A DNA stretch of 64,000 bases from NCBI GenBank assembly GCA_017464805.1, contig JAFTYE010000003.1, positions 74,259 to 138,258 on the forward strand, read 5' to 3'. Shown in pieces: positions 8,976 through 17,125 of this stretch. Source of the DNA: Clostridia bacterium. GTDB lineage: Bacteria > Bacillota > Clostridia > Oscillospirales > CAG-272. The number at the start of each line of letters is the position of its first letter. Positions within the stretch are counted from its first letter, which is position 1. The notes under the pieces are model-generated. The model was given only the letters and a program-made list of their open reading frames with translations. It had not been told where the DNA came from and ran no database searches. Position numbers and translations under genes: made by a program.

Positions 8976-9722
8976 TTATGGCTCGGTTTTTTCGCAATTT
9001 ACAGAGAAATCCTCCACCTTCTCGGTGAGTGCGCGCCACGCAAAGCCTGCAAGTGCCGGGAGCCGCGCAAGCCGCCGCGGATCCCGCGCCGTCCGCCATA
9101 GCCATTCCAGTCCCGCGCGCTGCATCACAGCAGGTGCACGCTTCACCTCGCCCGCCCATACGTCCAGCGAACCGCCAAGGCCCATCGCCAGGCAAGGGAT
9201 CGCGTGTGTGTCGATCCACTGCTCCTGGCGCGGTGAGCCAAGACAAACGAACAAAAGGTCGGGCCGCATCCCCGCGATCGCCGCCGCCACGGTGTGCGAC
9301 CTCTCACACGGAAAGTAGCCGTCCTGCACCCCCACGATCTCGGCACGCGCATAACGGCGCGAAAGCTCCCGTGCCGCCGCCGCGCCTATCCCCGGCTTCG
9401 CACCGAGCAAAAATACCCGATATGGGCGGGGTGCTGTGCGCAAAAGGGCCTCGGCAAAATCAATGCCGCTGACGCGGGAAAGCGATACTCCTTGCCTTGC
9501 CGCCGCCATCGAAATACCCACCCCGTCGGGGAGCAAAAGATCCGCGCGGTGGAGCAGGGCAGAGAAGGCAGGGTCGCGCGCCGCGCGATAAGCCATCTCC
9601 GCGTTGGGCGTGTAGATGCGCGCCGCCCGCTTCGACCCGATCAAGCGGTGTGCGGTGAGTAGCAGCTCCCGCCGCGGCGTAAGCGGAAAATCCAACGACA
9701 AAATACGAACGGTATCGAACAT
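8976..9722 (-). CDS. WecG/TagA/CpsF-family glycosyltransferase
   Basis: 248 residues, normal for the GT26 family, which moves N-acetylmannosamine or similar sugars onto undecaprenyl-linked acceptors in wall teichoic acid or exopolysaccharide synthesis at the inner membrane face. Motifs: TPNAEM near residue 40, LLPDGVG near 65, and LGSPRQEQWI near 160, followed by the conserved GLGGSLDVWAGE. The start is the ATG at 9722 behind AAAGGAG; an upstream in-frame GTG lies inside that ribosome site. It is last in the minus-strand operon, 57 bases after the ECF gene, and its ribosome site is one arm of an inverted repeat. Confidence 0.92.
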   Translation of the reverse strand: MFDTVRILSLDFPLTPRRELLLTAHRLIGSKRAARIYTPNAEMAYRAARDPAFSALLHRADLLLPDGVGISMAAARQGVSLSRVSGIDFAEALLRTAPRPYRVFLLGAKPGIGAAAARELSRRYARAEIVGVQDGYFPCERSHTVAAAIAGMRPDLLFVCLGSPRQEQWIDTHAIPCLAMGLGGSLDVWAGEVKRAPAVMQRAGLEWLWRTARDPRRLARLPALAGFAWRALTEKVEDFSVNCEKTEP

Positions 9723-9728
9723 AAAACC

Positions 9729-9763
9729 CACTCCTTTCAGGGCAGTATTTCCCGAAAGGAGTG
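9729..9763 (-). promoter_or_regulatory. Inverted repeat that masks the tagA ribosome-binding site
   Basis: CACTCCTTTC (9729-9738) and GAAAGGAGTG (9754-9763) pair perfectly over ten bases, with GGG/CCC extending the stem inward. On the minus strand the 3' arm is the Shine-Dalgarno sequence of the glycosyltransferase gene. Only four T follow, so a terminator is less likely than translational control, but neither is proven. Confidence 0.6.
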
Positions 9764-9779
9764 AGTTTCATGCAGGCGT

Positions 9780-10307
9780 TCAATCCTTTTCCCGTCGCGC
9801 GTACAGCTCTACGATGATCGGGATCAAAAGGATCTGGAGCACAATCCCCGGGATTGCCCCGGTGACGGTGCTTGCCAAAAAGGCGGAGAGGGCGTAGCCC
9901 TTGCCCTGTATGCCAAGGCAGACAAGCATTGCCGCACCGTACACCAGTCGCCCTGCCACCATCGCGATGAGAAGCGCGACGTATGTGGAGATTCGCCGCC
10001 GCGGAAGAAGCTTGTAAAAAATTCCCGCCGCCGCGCCGTAGGCGGCAAGCTCCAGTGCCATACAAACGGCCTTCGGGAACAGCACGGGCATTCCGAGCGT
10101 CAGAGAACGGAACAGCGGCGCAATCGCGCCGACCGCCAGTCCCCACGGCCATCCGCACAGAAACCCGCACAGAAGCACGGGCAGGTGCATCGGGCAAAGC
10201 ATGGAGCCAAACTCGGGGATCCCCGCTGTAAGAAAGGGAAGCACGTAAGCCAGCGCGAGAAACAGCGCCGATCGGATCACGTTTCGTAGCGTCTTGTTTT
10301 GTTTCAT
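9780..10307 (-). CDS. ECF transporter S component-like membrane protein
   Basis: 175 residues with five or six hydrophobic segments and a short charged N-terminus (MKQNKTLRNV), typical of the substrate-binding S subunit of energy-coupling-factor vitamin transporters. It lacks an ATPase domain and would need the shared EcfAAT module encoded elsewhere. The ATG overlaps the stop of the upstream gene as ATGA, so translation is probably coupled. The substrate cannot be read from the sequence; the segment SMLCPMHLPVLLCGFLCGW resembles a subgroup common in Clostridia whose ligand I do not know. Confidence 0.75.
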   Translation of the reverse strand: MKQNKTLRNVIRSALFLALAYVLPFLTAGIPEFGSMLCPMHLPVLLCGFLCGWPWGLAVGAIAPLFRSLTLGMPVLFPKAVCMALELAAYGAAAGIFYKLLPRRRISTYVALLIAMVAGRLVYGAAMLVCLGIQGKGYALSAFLASTVTGAIPGIVLQILLIPIIVELYARREKD

Positions 10308-11305
10308 CGGTCTTCCTCCATTTTTACGGTCACCTTGTCGTAAAGTGTGGGGATCGTGACCTGGTGGTCCCCGACGAAGTGCCAACCGAAGCCGCCGCGG
10401 CTGGTCGGACGGTTGACGATGTTCTTGCGCGGGCGGTAGTAGTAGTTCGGATCCTCGTATCCGATCTTCGAATGATAGTCGCCAAGGTCGATCAGATCAA
10501 AGTTTGCTGTGGTGATGTGGAAGGTTTCGTGACCGAGGTTGCGCGCGATAGAAAGTGCCTTCAAAAAGACCTCTGCTCCGATAACGGCCGAACCGAAATT
10601 GAGGAACACGCCGCCCTCGAGATTCGCGACCGACGCACACATCTTCTTAAAATCCAAGCCGGAGCAGGCACCGATCGCGCTCATGTCGCAGGTGGGGTGC
10701 TGATGGATGATGTCCGTGCCCAACGCGATATGGTAGGTGGCGGGCACGTCGTGTACGTATGCTTGATACAAGACGCAATCCTCTCGATTCGGGAAACGCT
10801 CGGGATGCTCGGCGATATACTTGCCAAGGGCCTCACCGTAGCCAAGTCCCTCGCGTGCGCCCGCTTGCAGGGCCTCGTTCATCCACGCGCCCGTCTGCTC
10901 CCACATGCCAAAAGAGCCATCCTCGATCGCCGTGGGAACGACCTCGCTCGTGCCGCCGAGATAGGCCAGCTCAAAGTCGTGGATGCTTCCCGCACCGTTC
11001 GAGGCAATATGCGTGATCACCCCTGCCGTGATCAGCTCGATCAGGTAGCGGGAGAGGCGGTTTTTGATCACGTGCGCGCCCATCGACCAGATCACGGGAC
11101 GGCCGTTTTTCCTTGCCGAAACGATCTTGTCTATCAGCGTATCAAAATCCGGGTGTGCGTATTCCTCGTGCGGCGTCACGCCGGGGGTCATCAGATTGTT
11201 GATGGTCACCAGATTGCGTCGATCCACCGCATCGTAGGTCCTTATTTCCGAAAGATCCAGGTAGCGGCCTCTGCCGCTGCCGTAAACAATTCCTCTTGCG
11301 CTCAT
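10304..11305 (-). CDS. Deoxyhypusine synthase-like conserved protein, function unknown
   Basis: 333 residues. The Rossmann-like segments VIWSMGAHVIKN (71-82), SNGAGSIHDFE (102-112), TDIIHQHPTCD and GSAVIGAEVFLKAL recall deoxyhypusine synthase, but the catalytic lysine region of true synthases is not evident and bacteria of this kind do not need hypusine. I know the family from bacterial loci beside RfaE/HldE-like kinases and HAD phosphatases, exactly the neighbours here, so a role in a small phosphosugar or cofactor pathway is inferred. ATGA overlaps join it to the broken HAD gene before it and the ECF gene after it. Confidence 0.7.
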   Translation of the reverse strand: MSARGIVYGSGRGRYLDLSEIRTYDAVDRRNLVTINNLMTPGVTPHEEYAHPDFDTLIDKIVSARKNGRPVIWSMGAHVIKNRLSRYLIELITAGVITHIASNGAGSIHDFELAYLGGTSEVVPTAIEDGSFGMWEQTGAWMNEALQAGAREGLGYGEALGKYIAEHPERFPNREDCVLYQAYVHDVPATYHIALGTDIIHQHPTCDMSAIGACSGLDFKKMCASVANLEGGVFLNFGSAVIGAEVFLKALSIARNLGHETFHITTANFDLIDLGDYHSKIGYEDPNYYYRPRKNIVNRPTSRGGFGWHFVGDHQVTIPTLYDKVTVKMEEDR

Positions 11306-11907
11306 GTCCGTCCCTCCAAAAATTCAAAAATGTTATCCGCATCCGCAAAGCAGTCGCACAAGACATGCGCCCCCGCGCGGCGCAAACGGTCGACCTTTAC
11401 CTCGTCAAAGCCGCAGCGCTCGCGCTCACACCCCGCGATGCCAAGGATCTCGGCCTCCTTTTTCACGTCGGCGTCGTCGGTGCCGCTGGCGGCGTACAGG
11501 CGAACGCCCTATTTCTTCAACCGAAGGAGAAACTCGCGGCTCCCCTTCATCAGGTACTCCTTTGCCGCACCGCTCGCCGCGTGTGCCCGTCGCACCTCCA
11601 CCATTTGGAGAAGACGGCGGTTATATTCCTCCTTGTAATCCCAAGGGGAAAGCGGCTCGCGCCCCATGGCCGTCAGCTGCTCGCAGATCCATTTCATTTG
11701 CAAAATCGTCTGAATACCGGTGGACGCACTGATGTAATCCCGCACGACCCCGATCTGCTCGGCTGTTGGGGTGCTCCCGTACAAAATCTCCGTCATCAGC
11801 GGCTCCATCACGTTCTCCCAACCGCAACGCAGCGTGGAGATGGTACCGTCAAAATCAAAGACCGCCGTCTTGATCCTCGTCTTTTTACACTCTTCCAAAA
11901 CGATCAT
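11302..11907 (-). pseudogene. HAD-family phosphatase, interrupted by an in-frame TAG and an internal deletion
   Basis: The N-terminal half is a normal HAD hydrolase with the nucleophile motif VFDFDGT. After LLRLKK a TAG stop (11509-11511) occurs, but the same frame continues with GVRLYAASGTDDADVKKEAE, the expected SGTD motif II region, and runs to an ATGA overlap with the next gene. Just after EILGIAG the sequence jumps to a C-terminal segment (VDRLRRAGAHVLCDCF), so the middle of the domain, including the usual motif III/IV Lys and Asp, seems missing. Two independent lesions make a true pseudogene likely. The ATG at 11907 has GAGGGGAG upstream and overlaps the ROK gene by 23 bases. Confidence 0.8.
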
Positions 11908-13030
11908 CGTTTTCTCTCCCCTCAAAAAAATTCTCCAGCATCAGTCTCGTCGCCGCCACCGCACGGCCGTTGTGTGGCAGGGATGAGACCCTCACCTGCA
12001 CGTGTCGGCCGTTTTGCGTAAAGCATCGGGACGAAAGTGCTTCTTCGATACGCGGCGAAAGAAATGCATGCGCCGCACAAAGCTCGCCTTCGAGCAAAAT
12101 GCACGTCGGCTCCAGCATGTTGACCGCGCTGACGCAAGCGATCGCCAGTGCATCAGCCTGTCGGGAAAGCAGGTCGCGGCATGCCGCGTCTCCTGCCTCG
12201 GCCGCTTCGACAAGCCTCTTGTAGTCCATGTCCTTTCCCATTTCCCGCGCACGTGCAAGCGTTGCAGGGACAGAAGCGTAGACCTCGGCACAACCGCGAT
12301 TTCCGCAGGTGCAAAGCGGGCCGTTTACATCGATGCAGACGTGTCCGATCTCACAGCCAAAGCCCTCGGCGGAGCCGAACAGCCGTCCATTGTAGATAAA
12401 GCCGCCGCCCAGGCCGTGGTCGGCCAAAAGCACAAGAAAGCTCGCCCGTGCACCCACGGCATGCTTTTCCGCGATCGCCAATGCGGCGGTATCCTTTTCT
12501 AAAATGACGGGCAGACCCAGCCGCTCGCCAAGCTCCGCGGCAGAGAAGCCGTGCCACGCTTCCATGCCACTTGGGGTCAGCACGCATCCGCGCGCCGCGT
12601 CAATCGGCCCGGGAGCTGTCACGCCAATGCCGAGGGTGCGGCATTTTTTCTTTTTCGCCTCGATTGCCTCGGTAAGCTCTGCAAGCACCCACTCGCGCGG
12701 AACATCCGTCCCCCAAGATCGGGAAAAAATCGGCCGCGCCGTAAAGTCCGCAAAGCATAACGTCACCCCCTCGCGCGACAGATCCACACCTACAGCGCAG
12801 TAGGCATCCGGGGCGAGGCACAGCATCGTCGGGTGCCGTCCCACCGTCGTGCGGGCGATCTCTCCCTCGCGCACAAGTCCTGTGCCGATCAACTCGTCCG
12901 CAATCCCCGTGATCGTGGCGCGGGTCAGCCCCGTTCGCCGTGAAAGCTCTGCCCGCGAGAGCGGCTGCTCCTTCAAAAGGCGCAGGACCAGCATGGCATT
13001 GCCCTGCTTCATGATCTGAAAGGCCGTCAT
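11885..13030 (-). CDS. ROK-family transcriptional repressor (NagC/XylR type)
   Basis: 381 residues. Residues 1-70 form a winged helix-turn-helix (RAELSRRTGLTRATITGIADEL); the rest is a ROK sugar-kinase fold with GIGVTAPGPID, GCEIGHVCID and the zinc-type CTCGNRGCAEVYAS. Members repress sugar-uptake or amino-sugar genes and are released by the sugar or its phosphate. It lies one base after the pfkB-type kinase gene in the same operon, and a 19-base palindrome sits just upstream of the operon promoter, so autoregulation is likely. The inducer is unknown. The usual ATP-phosphate motif is degenerate, as in regulators rather than kinases. Confidence 0.93.
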   Translation of the reverse strand: MTAFQIMKQGNAMLVLRLLKEQPLSRAELSRRTGLTRATITGIADELIGTGLVREGEIARTTVGRHPTMLCLAPDAYCAVGVDLSREGVTLCFADFTARPIFSRSWGTDVPREWVLAELTEAIEAKKKKCRTLGIGVTAPGPIDAARGCVLTPSGMEAWHGFSAAELGERLGLPVILEKDTAALAIAEKHAVGARASFLVLLADHGLGGGFIYNGRLFGSAEGFGCEIGHVCIDVNGPLCTCGNRGCAEVYASVPATLARAREMGKDMDYKRLVEAAEAGDAACRDLLSRQADALAIACVSAVNMLEPTCILLEGELCAAHAFLSPRIEEALSSRCFTQNGRHVQVRVSSLPHNGRAVAATRLMLENFFEGRENDDRFGRV

Positions 13031-13031
13031 T

Positions 13032-14078
13032 TCATTCTCCCTGTTTTTCCAAAAGCGCCAACAGCTCCTGCCTGTCGGCTGAGCCGGTCGTGTTCAGCTT
13101 TTTCACGCAGATTGCCGATGCCATTGAGCCGATCACACCTGCCTCATGACTGCTTGCCCCTGCCGCCAGCGCAAGGGAAAAGGCAGAAAGGAAGCAATCG
13201 CCCGCGCCCACCACGTCAATGGGCGGATTGGTGGGAACGGCCTCGATGCGGCTGACCTCGCCGCCGCGCAGGATCAGACACCCGCGTTCCCCAAGCGTCA
13301 GGCAGATCTCGGATGCCGTCTGCTCGGCAAGGGACAGGGCCGCCGCCCTTGCTTTTTCCTCGTCTGCGTTCTTTGCTCCAAGAAAGGTATCCTCATGCCC
13401 CAAGGCACGGGCGCATTCGATCTCGTTTGGCTTCAGGATGCAGTGGCGGTAAAGCCCGATCCGGTAGCGGCTGTCCACCACCGTCAGGAGCCCACCCTCT
13501 GCCAGCTCGCATACACGGCGGCGTACCCGCTCGCTCACACAGCCAAAGGCAAATTGATCGCTCACGCACAGCACGTCCGCTCCGCGGCAGGCCTCTTCCA
13601 AACGGTCAAGCAGCTGATCCTCGGCCTCGCGGTCAAGCGGCTCGCTTGCCTCAAAGTCGATGCGCGGATCCTCTACGTCCACGCCCGCGTAACCGCGACG
13701 CATGGGCTTGCAGTATGCGTTGGTCACCCGTCCGCTGACCGTCAAAAGACACGCGGTGTTGATCCCGCGCTCGGCCAACACGCGGCAAAGGCAATCGCCG
13801 CGCCAATCGTTGCCGATCACGCCAACGGGGGTCACGCTCTCGCACAGTGCCGCCAGATTGACCGCCGCATTTCCGCCTGCTCCCGCCGACATCACCTCGC
13901 GCACCACGGGGAGAGGGAAGTGCGGCGTTTCACGCGATAGCTTGCTTTGCGTCATGTCGGCAAACCAATAGACGTTCAGACACATGTCGCCAAGCAGCAC
14001 CGCCCGACGGCTCCGCATGCCGTCCAGCAGCTCGCAAAGCCGACTCCTTGTCAGTCCCTGTATGTGTTTTTCACTCAC
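13032..14078 (-). CDS. PfkB/RfaE (HldE)-like carbohydrate kinase
   Basis: 348 residues from the GTG at 14078, chosen because AGGA sits eight bases upstream; a TTG at 14096 would add six residues and lies before that site. Ribokinase fold: GAGGNAAVNLAALC near residue 70, and the catalytic Asp in GAGDCFLSAF near residue 305. Similarity is greatest to the kinase half of HldE (heptose-7-phosphate kinase); there is no fused nucleotidyltransferase. It is the first gene of the operon and stands one base before the ROK gene. The substrate could be a sugar phosphate, with the (now broken) HAD as matching phosphatase; this is inference. Confidence 0.88.
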   Translation of the reverse strand: MSEKHIQGLTRSRLCELLDGMRSRRAVLLGDMCLNVYWFADMTQSKLSRETPHFPLPVVREVMSAGAGGNAAVNLAALCESVTPVGVIGNDWRGDCLCRVLAERGINTACLLTVSGRVTNAYCKPMRRGYAGVDVEDPRIDFEASEPLDREAEDQLLDRLEEACRGADVLCVSDQFAFGCVSERVRRRVCELAEGGLLTVVDSRYRIGLYRHCILKPNEIECARALGHEDTFLGAKNADEEKARAAALSLAEQTASEICLTLGERGCLILRGGEVSRIEAVPTNPPIDVVGAGDCFLSAFSLALAAGASSHEAGVIGSMASAICVKKLNTTGSADRQELLALLEKQGE

Positions 14079-14110
14079 GTCCGTATTCCTTTGCAAATTT
14101 TTTCACCCTT

Positions 14111-14139
14111 ACTATACCATATCCCCCGATGCCTGTCAA
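14111..14139 (-). promoter_or_regulatory. Promoter of the pfkB-ROK-DHS-ECF operon
   Basis: Minus-strand TTGACA (14134-14139) and TATAGT (14111-14116) with a 17-base spacer. Confidence 0.85.
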
Positions 14140-14144
14140 TTATT

Positions 14145-14163
14145 TTGTTAAAATAATTAACAA
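14145..14163. promoter_or_regulatory. Probable ROK operator palindrome
   Basis: TTGTTAA-AATAA-TTAACAA is a perfect 7-5-7 inverted repeat five bases upstream of the -35 box. ROK repressors such as XylR and NagC bind AT-rich palindromes of this sort, and a ROK gene is in the operon. Confidence 0.6.
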
Positions 14164-14249
14164 ATACAAAAAAAGAATCCCTCATGCGGAGAAAAGTCCA
14201 CGCAGGGGGAAAGAAAAAGCACTCACCCGATTTTCGAAACTACGTCATC

Positions 14250-14278
14250 TTGACTTCTTCATAGAAATGTGTTACAAT
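14250..14278 (+). promoter_or_regulatory. Promoter of DUF1836 gene
   Basis: TTGACT (14250) and TACAAT (14273) separated by 17 bases. Confidence 0.8.
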
Positions 14279-14318
14279 AGCAGTGGCTCAAATGGGGCTA
14301 AATGGATTGGAGAACGTC

Positions 14319-14996
14319 ATGAAAAACGAAAGCAAGCTGAAAAAACAGGCCGAGGCGATCGCCGCGGTCGCGCCACCGTCCTTTGAGGAGCTGCCCGACC
14401 TTGGCCTTTATATGGATCAGGTAACGGGGTATTTAGGACGTCACCTGCGGGCCATTGCGCCGGAGCGCGAGGACGCGATCCTGACCCCCAGCATGGTCAA
14501 CAACTACGTCAAAAACGGGCACATCGACCGCCCCGTGCAGAAAAAATACAGCCGCGAGCAGCTCGCCGCCCTTTATATGCTTTGCTCGCTGAAAAGCAAC
14601 CTGTCCATTCCAGACGCGGCCGCGCTCGTTCGTTTTCTTTGTGAAGAGCAGGGAAACGCCGGTGCGTACAACGGCTTTATCGCCGAACAGAAGCAGGTGA
14701 TGGCCGAGGTGGCCGCTACCTTTGACCGCCTGCCCGACGAGGCGCGCGACGAGGACGTGACCGCTCTTGCCCACGATCTGATCCAACGCGCCTGTGCAGA
14801 ACGTCTGGCCGCCGAGGCGCTGATTGCTTATCTTTCCGAAAAGAACGAGGCGCGCCTTGCCCGTCAGCGTGAGCAGGAGGAGAAAGAACGCGCCAAGAAG
14901 GAAGCCGTCGAAAAGGCTAAAAAAGCCGCCGAGAAGGCGGAGAAAGCGGCGGAAAAAGCCAAAAAGCCGGAAACCGCCGAAAAGAAAAAAGGATAA
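14319..14996 (+). CDS. DUF1836 domain protein with Lys/Ala/Glu-rich tail
   Basis: 225 residues. Residues ~15-110 match the DUF1836 family (Clostridia proteins of unknown function with an HTH/MerR-like pattern): SMVNNYVKNGHIDRPVQKKY followed by YSREQLAALYMLC resembles the binding helix of MerR-type regulators, so DNA binding is plausible. From residue ~185 the protein turns into a low-complexity charged coiled coil of repeated KKAAEKAEK, which may be an extended helix or a nucleic-acid-binding tail. ATG 14319 was chosen for GGAG six bases upstream; an earlier in-frame GTG lacks a site. Stands alone between a promoter and a terminator. Confidence 0.8.
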   Translation: MKNESKLKKQAEAIAAVAPPSFEELPDLGLYMDQVTGYLGRHLRAIAPEREDAILTPSMVNNYVKNGHIDRPVQKKYSREQLAALYMLCSLKSNLSIPDAAALVRFLCEEQGNAGAYNGFIAEQKQVMAEVAATFDRLPDEARDEDVTALAHDLIQRACAERLAAEALIAYLSEKNEARLARQREQEEKERAKKEAVEKAKKAAEKAEKAAEKAKKPETAEKKKG

Positions 14997-14998
14997 AG

Positions 14999-15066
14999 AA
15001 AGCACACCGCGCATTGCGTGTTCTCCGTTAAGAACATCACGGAATTGCGCGGTGTGCTTTTTTTAT
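14999..15066. terminator. Long-loop terminator between DUF1836 and the dehydrogenase
   Basis: AAAGCACACCGCGCA (14999) and TGCGCGGTGTGCTTT (15046) pair over 15 bases around a 32-base loop; T run follows. It can serve both converging genes. Confidence 0.75.
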
Positions 15067-16133
15067 TGGAAAGCTCGGATCTTTCTCACGATCTCGTCGC
15101 CTACTTGCGCCGTGGTCGCCACACCGCTAAGGTCAGGAGTGAGGACGTTTTTCTCGGTCAACACCTCTTCGATTACGGAAAGAAGTCGGCGACTCCAATC
15201 CTCATGCCCGAAGAAATCCAGCATCTGGCTTGCCGACCAAACGGTTGCTAACGGATTTGCCTTACCCTGCCCCGCGATATCGGGGGCGGAGCCGTGGATG
15301 GGCTCGAACATCGAGGGAAAGGTGCACTCGGGGTTCAGGTTTGCCCCTGCCGCCAGCCCCATGCCGCCGGCGATGGCCGCGCCGAGGTCGGTGAGAATGT
15401 CACCAAACAGATTGCTGGTCACCACCACCTCAAAGCGGCGGGGATCCTTGACCATAAACATGGCGGCAGCATCCACCAGATAAGTATGGGTCTTGACGTC
15501 GGGATAGTCCTTTCCCACTTCCTTAAATATCTTATCCCAGAATACCATGGAATAATTCAGCGCGTTGCCCTTGCTGATGCTGGTCAGCGAGCGGCCCTCC
15601 TTCCGAGCCAGCTCGTAGGCGTAGCGGATGACACGCTCGCACCCCTTGCGGGAAAACACACCGTTCTGGATAACTACCTCGTTTTCCTGATCGGGGAAAA
15701 GTCAGCTCCCGCTACCCGCATATTCCCCCTCCGTATTCTCGCGTACAAAGGTCATATTGATCTCTTCCTTTTGAACGCCCGTCAGCGGACAAGGCGCCCC
15801 CGAAAGGAGCTTTACGGGACGCAGGTTGATATATTGATCGAATTTTTTGCGGATGATCAGCAAAAGATCCCACAGGGAAATGTGGTCGGGAATGTCGGGC
15901 GCTCCTACCGCACCAAGGAAAATGGCATCAAAGCGAGAGAGCTGCTCAATGCCGTCCTCGGGCATCATGCGTCCCGTTTCCCTATAATAGTCGCACCCCC
16001 ACGGGAAGTAGGTAAAGTCAAAGCGAAAGCCGCCGTCTACCGTTGCCACGGCATTCAGCACCTTTACGCCCTCGGCAATTACCTCAGGACCGATACCGTC
16101 CCCTGCGATCACGGCAATTTTATGCGTCGTCAT
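15063..16133 (-). pseudogene. Tartrate/D-malate dehydrogenase-like enzyme with an in-frame TGA
   Basis: Isocitrate/isopropylmalate dehydrogenase superfamily, TTUC/DmlA branch: GDGIGPEVIAEG at the start, ISLWDLLLIIRKKFDQYINLRP, VRENTEGEYAGSGS, SNLFGDILTDLGAAIAGG and FEPIHGSAPDIAGQG. These enzymes oxidatively decarboxylate D-malate or tartrate with NAD and a divalent metal. The frame is one open run of 357 codons except for TGA at 15702-15704, right after GEYAGSGS; the following LFPDQENEVVIQNGVF continues the alignment without a gap. A Trp codon changed to TGA would explain it, but that residue is inferred. Promoter and ribosome site look intact and a LysR gene lies divergently, so decay would be recent or the stop is an error. 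Confidence 0.8.
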
Positions 16134-16163
16134 AGATTTTTCTCCTTTTTTGATTTTTTTATC

Positions 16164-16192
16164 ATTGTATCACGTGAAAAATATTTTGTAAA
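16164..16192 (-). promoter_or_regulatory. Promoter of the dehydrogenase
   Basis: Minus-strand TTTACA (16187-16192) and TACAAT (16164-16169), spacer 17. Confidence 0.7.
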
Positions 16193-16208
16193 ATACATTT
16201 ATCACTGA

Positions 16209-16235
16209 CTATTATAGTTTTTTTCTATATAATAG
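16209..16235 (+). promoter_or_regulatory. LysR-box-like inverted repeat and lysR -10 region
   Basis: CTATTATA and TATAATAG are inverted over an 11-base centre, matching the T-N11-A plan of LysR-type operators; the right arm holds the likely -10 (TATAAT) of the regulator gene. Autoregulation and control of the divergent dehydrogenase are inferred. Confidence 0.5.
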
Positions 16236-16250
16236 GGGTGGAGGTAGCAT

Positions 16251-17123
16251 ATGAATCTGACAAAGCTGTATTATTTCAAAACCGTTTGTGAAAGCGAAAG
16301 CTTGTCTGCCGCGGCAACACTTTTACATGTATCGCAGCCCTCGCTTTCTGCAAGCATCAAAGATCTCGAAAAGGAGTTCGGCCTTTCTCTGTTCCGCCGC
16401 CGCTATAAGGGGCTGACGGTGACAGAGGAGGGAAAAACGCTGTACCGCCTTTCACTTGCCCTGCTTGATCACGCGGAGCAAATCAAGCGTACCATGACCG
16501 ATATCGGAAATGGCAAAAGAACCCTGCGTCTGGGTATTCCGCCCATGATCGGCTCTCTGATGCTGTCCTCCGTCTGCACGGATTATCGGTCGATTGAGCC
16601 CGAGGTGGAGTTGCAGATCACTGAGGCGGGCACGGCAGAGCTGCTTGTCCTGTTGCAGACAGATCGGCTGGATATAATCATCATCCCGCATGAAGGGGTT
16701 GTGGATAAAACCCTGCGCGCCACAGAGATTGCCGAATTCGAGCTCGTTTGCTGTGTACATAAGGAGCATGCATTGGCGAGGAAACGAGAGATCCTGCCGG
16801 CAGATCTCGCAAACGAGCGGCTTGTGTTGTTCAAAAACAGCTTTCATCAGACCGAACGCATCCGACGATGGTTTGCGGGAGGTGCCGTAGAGCCGCGCAT
16901 CCTGTTTCAGACAGATCAGCTTTCCACGCTCGTCAGCATGATCGAAAGCGGACAGACGGTCGGCTTTATGTTCAGGGAGCTGATCAAGGAAGAAACGCCC
17001 CTTTGCGCCCTATCCATGAAGGATTTTGAAATAATCAAGGTCAGCCTTCTGCAAAAGGCAGACCGCGTGCCCTTCCGTGCCATGAAAAGCTTTTTAGAAT
17101 ATGCAAAAGGGAGGCAGAGATAA
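16251..17123 (+). CDS. LysR-family transcriptional regulator
   Basis: 290 residues, the standard length. An N-terminal winged helix-turn-helix (YYFKTVCESESLSAAATLLH, then VSQPSLSASIKDLEKEFG) is followed by a periplasmic-binding-like effector domain from about residue 90. It is divergent from the dehydrogenase gene, the classic LysR arrangement, so it probably activates that gene in response to tartrate, malate or a related acid (inference). GGAGG stands before the ATG. Confidence 0.95.
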   Translation: MNLTKLYYFKTVCESESLSAAATLLHVSQPSLSASIKDLEKEFGLSLFRRRYKGLTVTEEGKTLYRLSLALLDHAEQIKRTMTDIGNGKRTLRLGIPPMIGSLMLSSVCTDYRSIEPEVELQITEAGTAELLVLLQTDRLDIIIIPHEGVVDKTLRATEIAEFELVCCVHKEHALARKREILPADLANERLVLFKNSFHQTERIRRWFAGGAVEPRILFQTDQLSTLVSMIESGQTVGFMFRELIKEETPLCALSMKDFEIIKVSLLQKADRVPFRAMKSFLEYAKGRQR

Positions 17124-17125
17124 GC

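Noticed and set aside
9780-10385. Longer ECF protein starting at 10385
   Set aside because: The extra 26 residues fall inside the coding end of the preceding gene; the ATG at 10307 overlaps its stop as ATGA.
10364-11638. A 424-codon plus-strand frame across the DHS-like gene
   Set aside because: It spans several minus-strand genes and has no start signal; a shadow of codon bias.
15702-15704. Selenocysteine at the TGA in the dehydrogenase
   Set aside because: No convincing hairpin follows the TGA at the expected distance and this enzyme family has no selenoprotein members that I know of.
15702-15704. Reassigned genetic code (TGA as Trp or Gly)
   Set aside because: TGA is used as the true stop of many genes here, including hprK-neighbour, ATP synthase and methyltransferase genes with overlapping ATGA starts.
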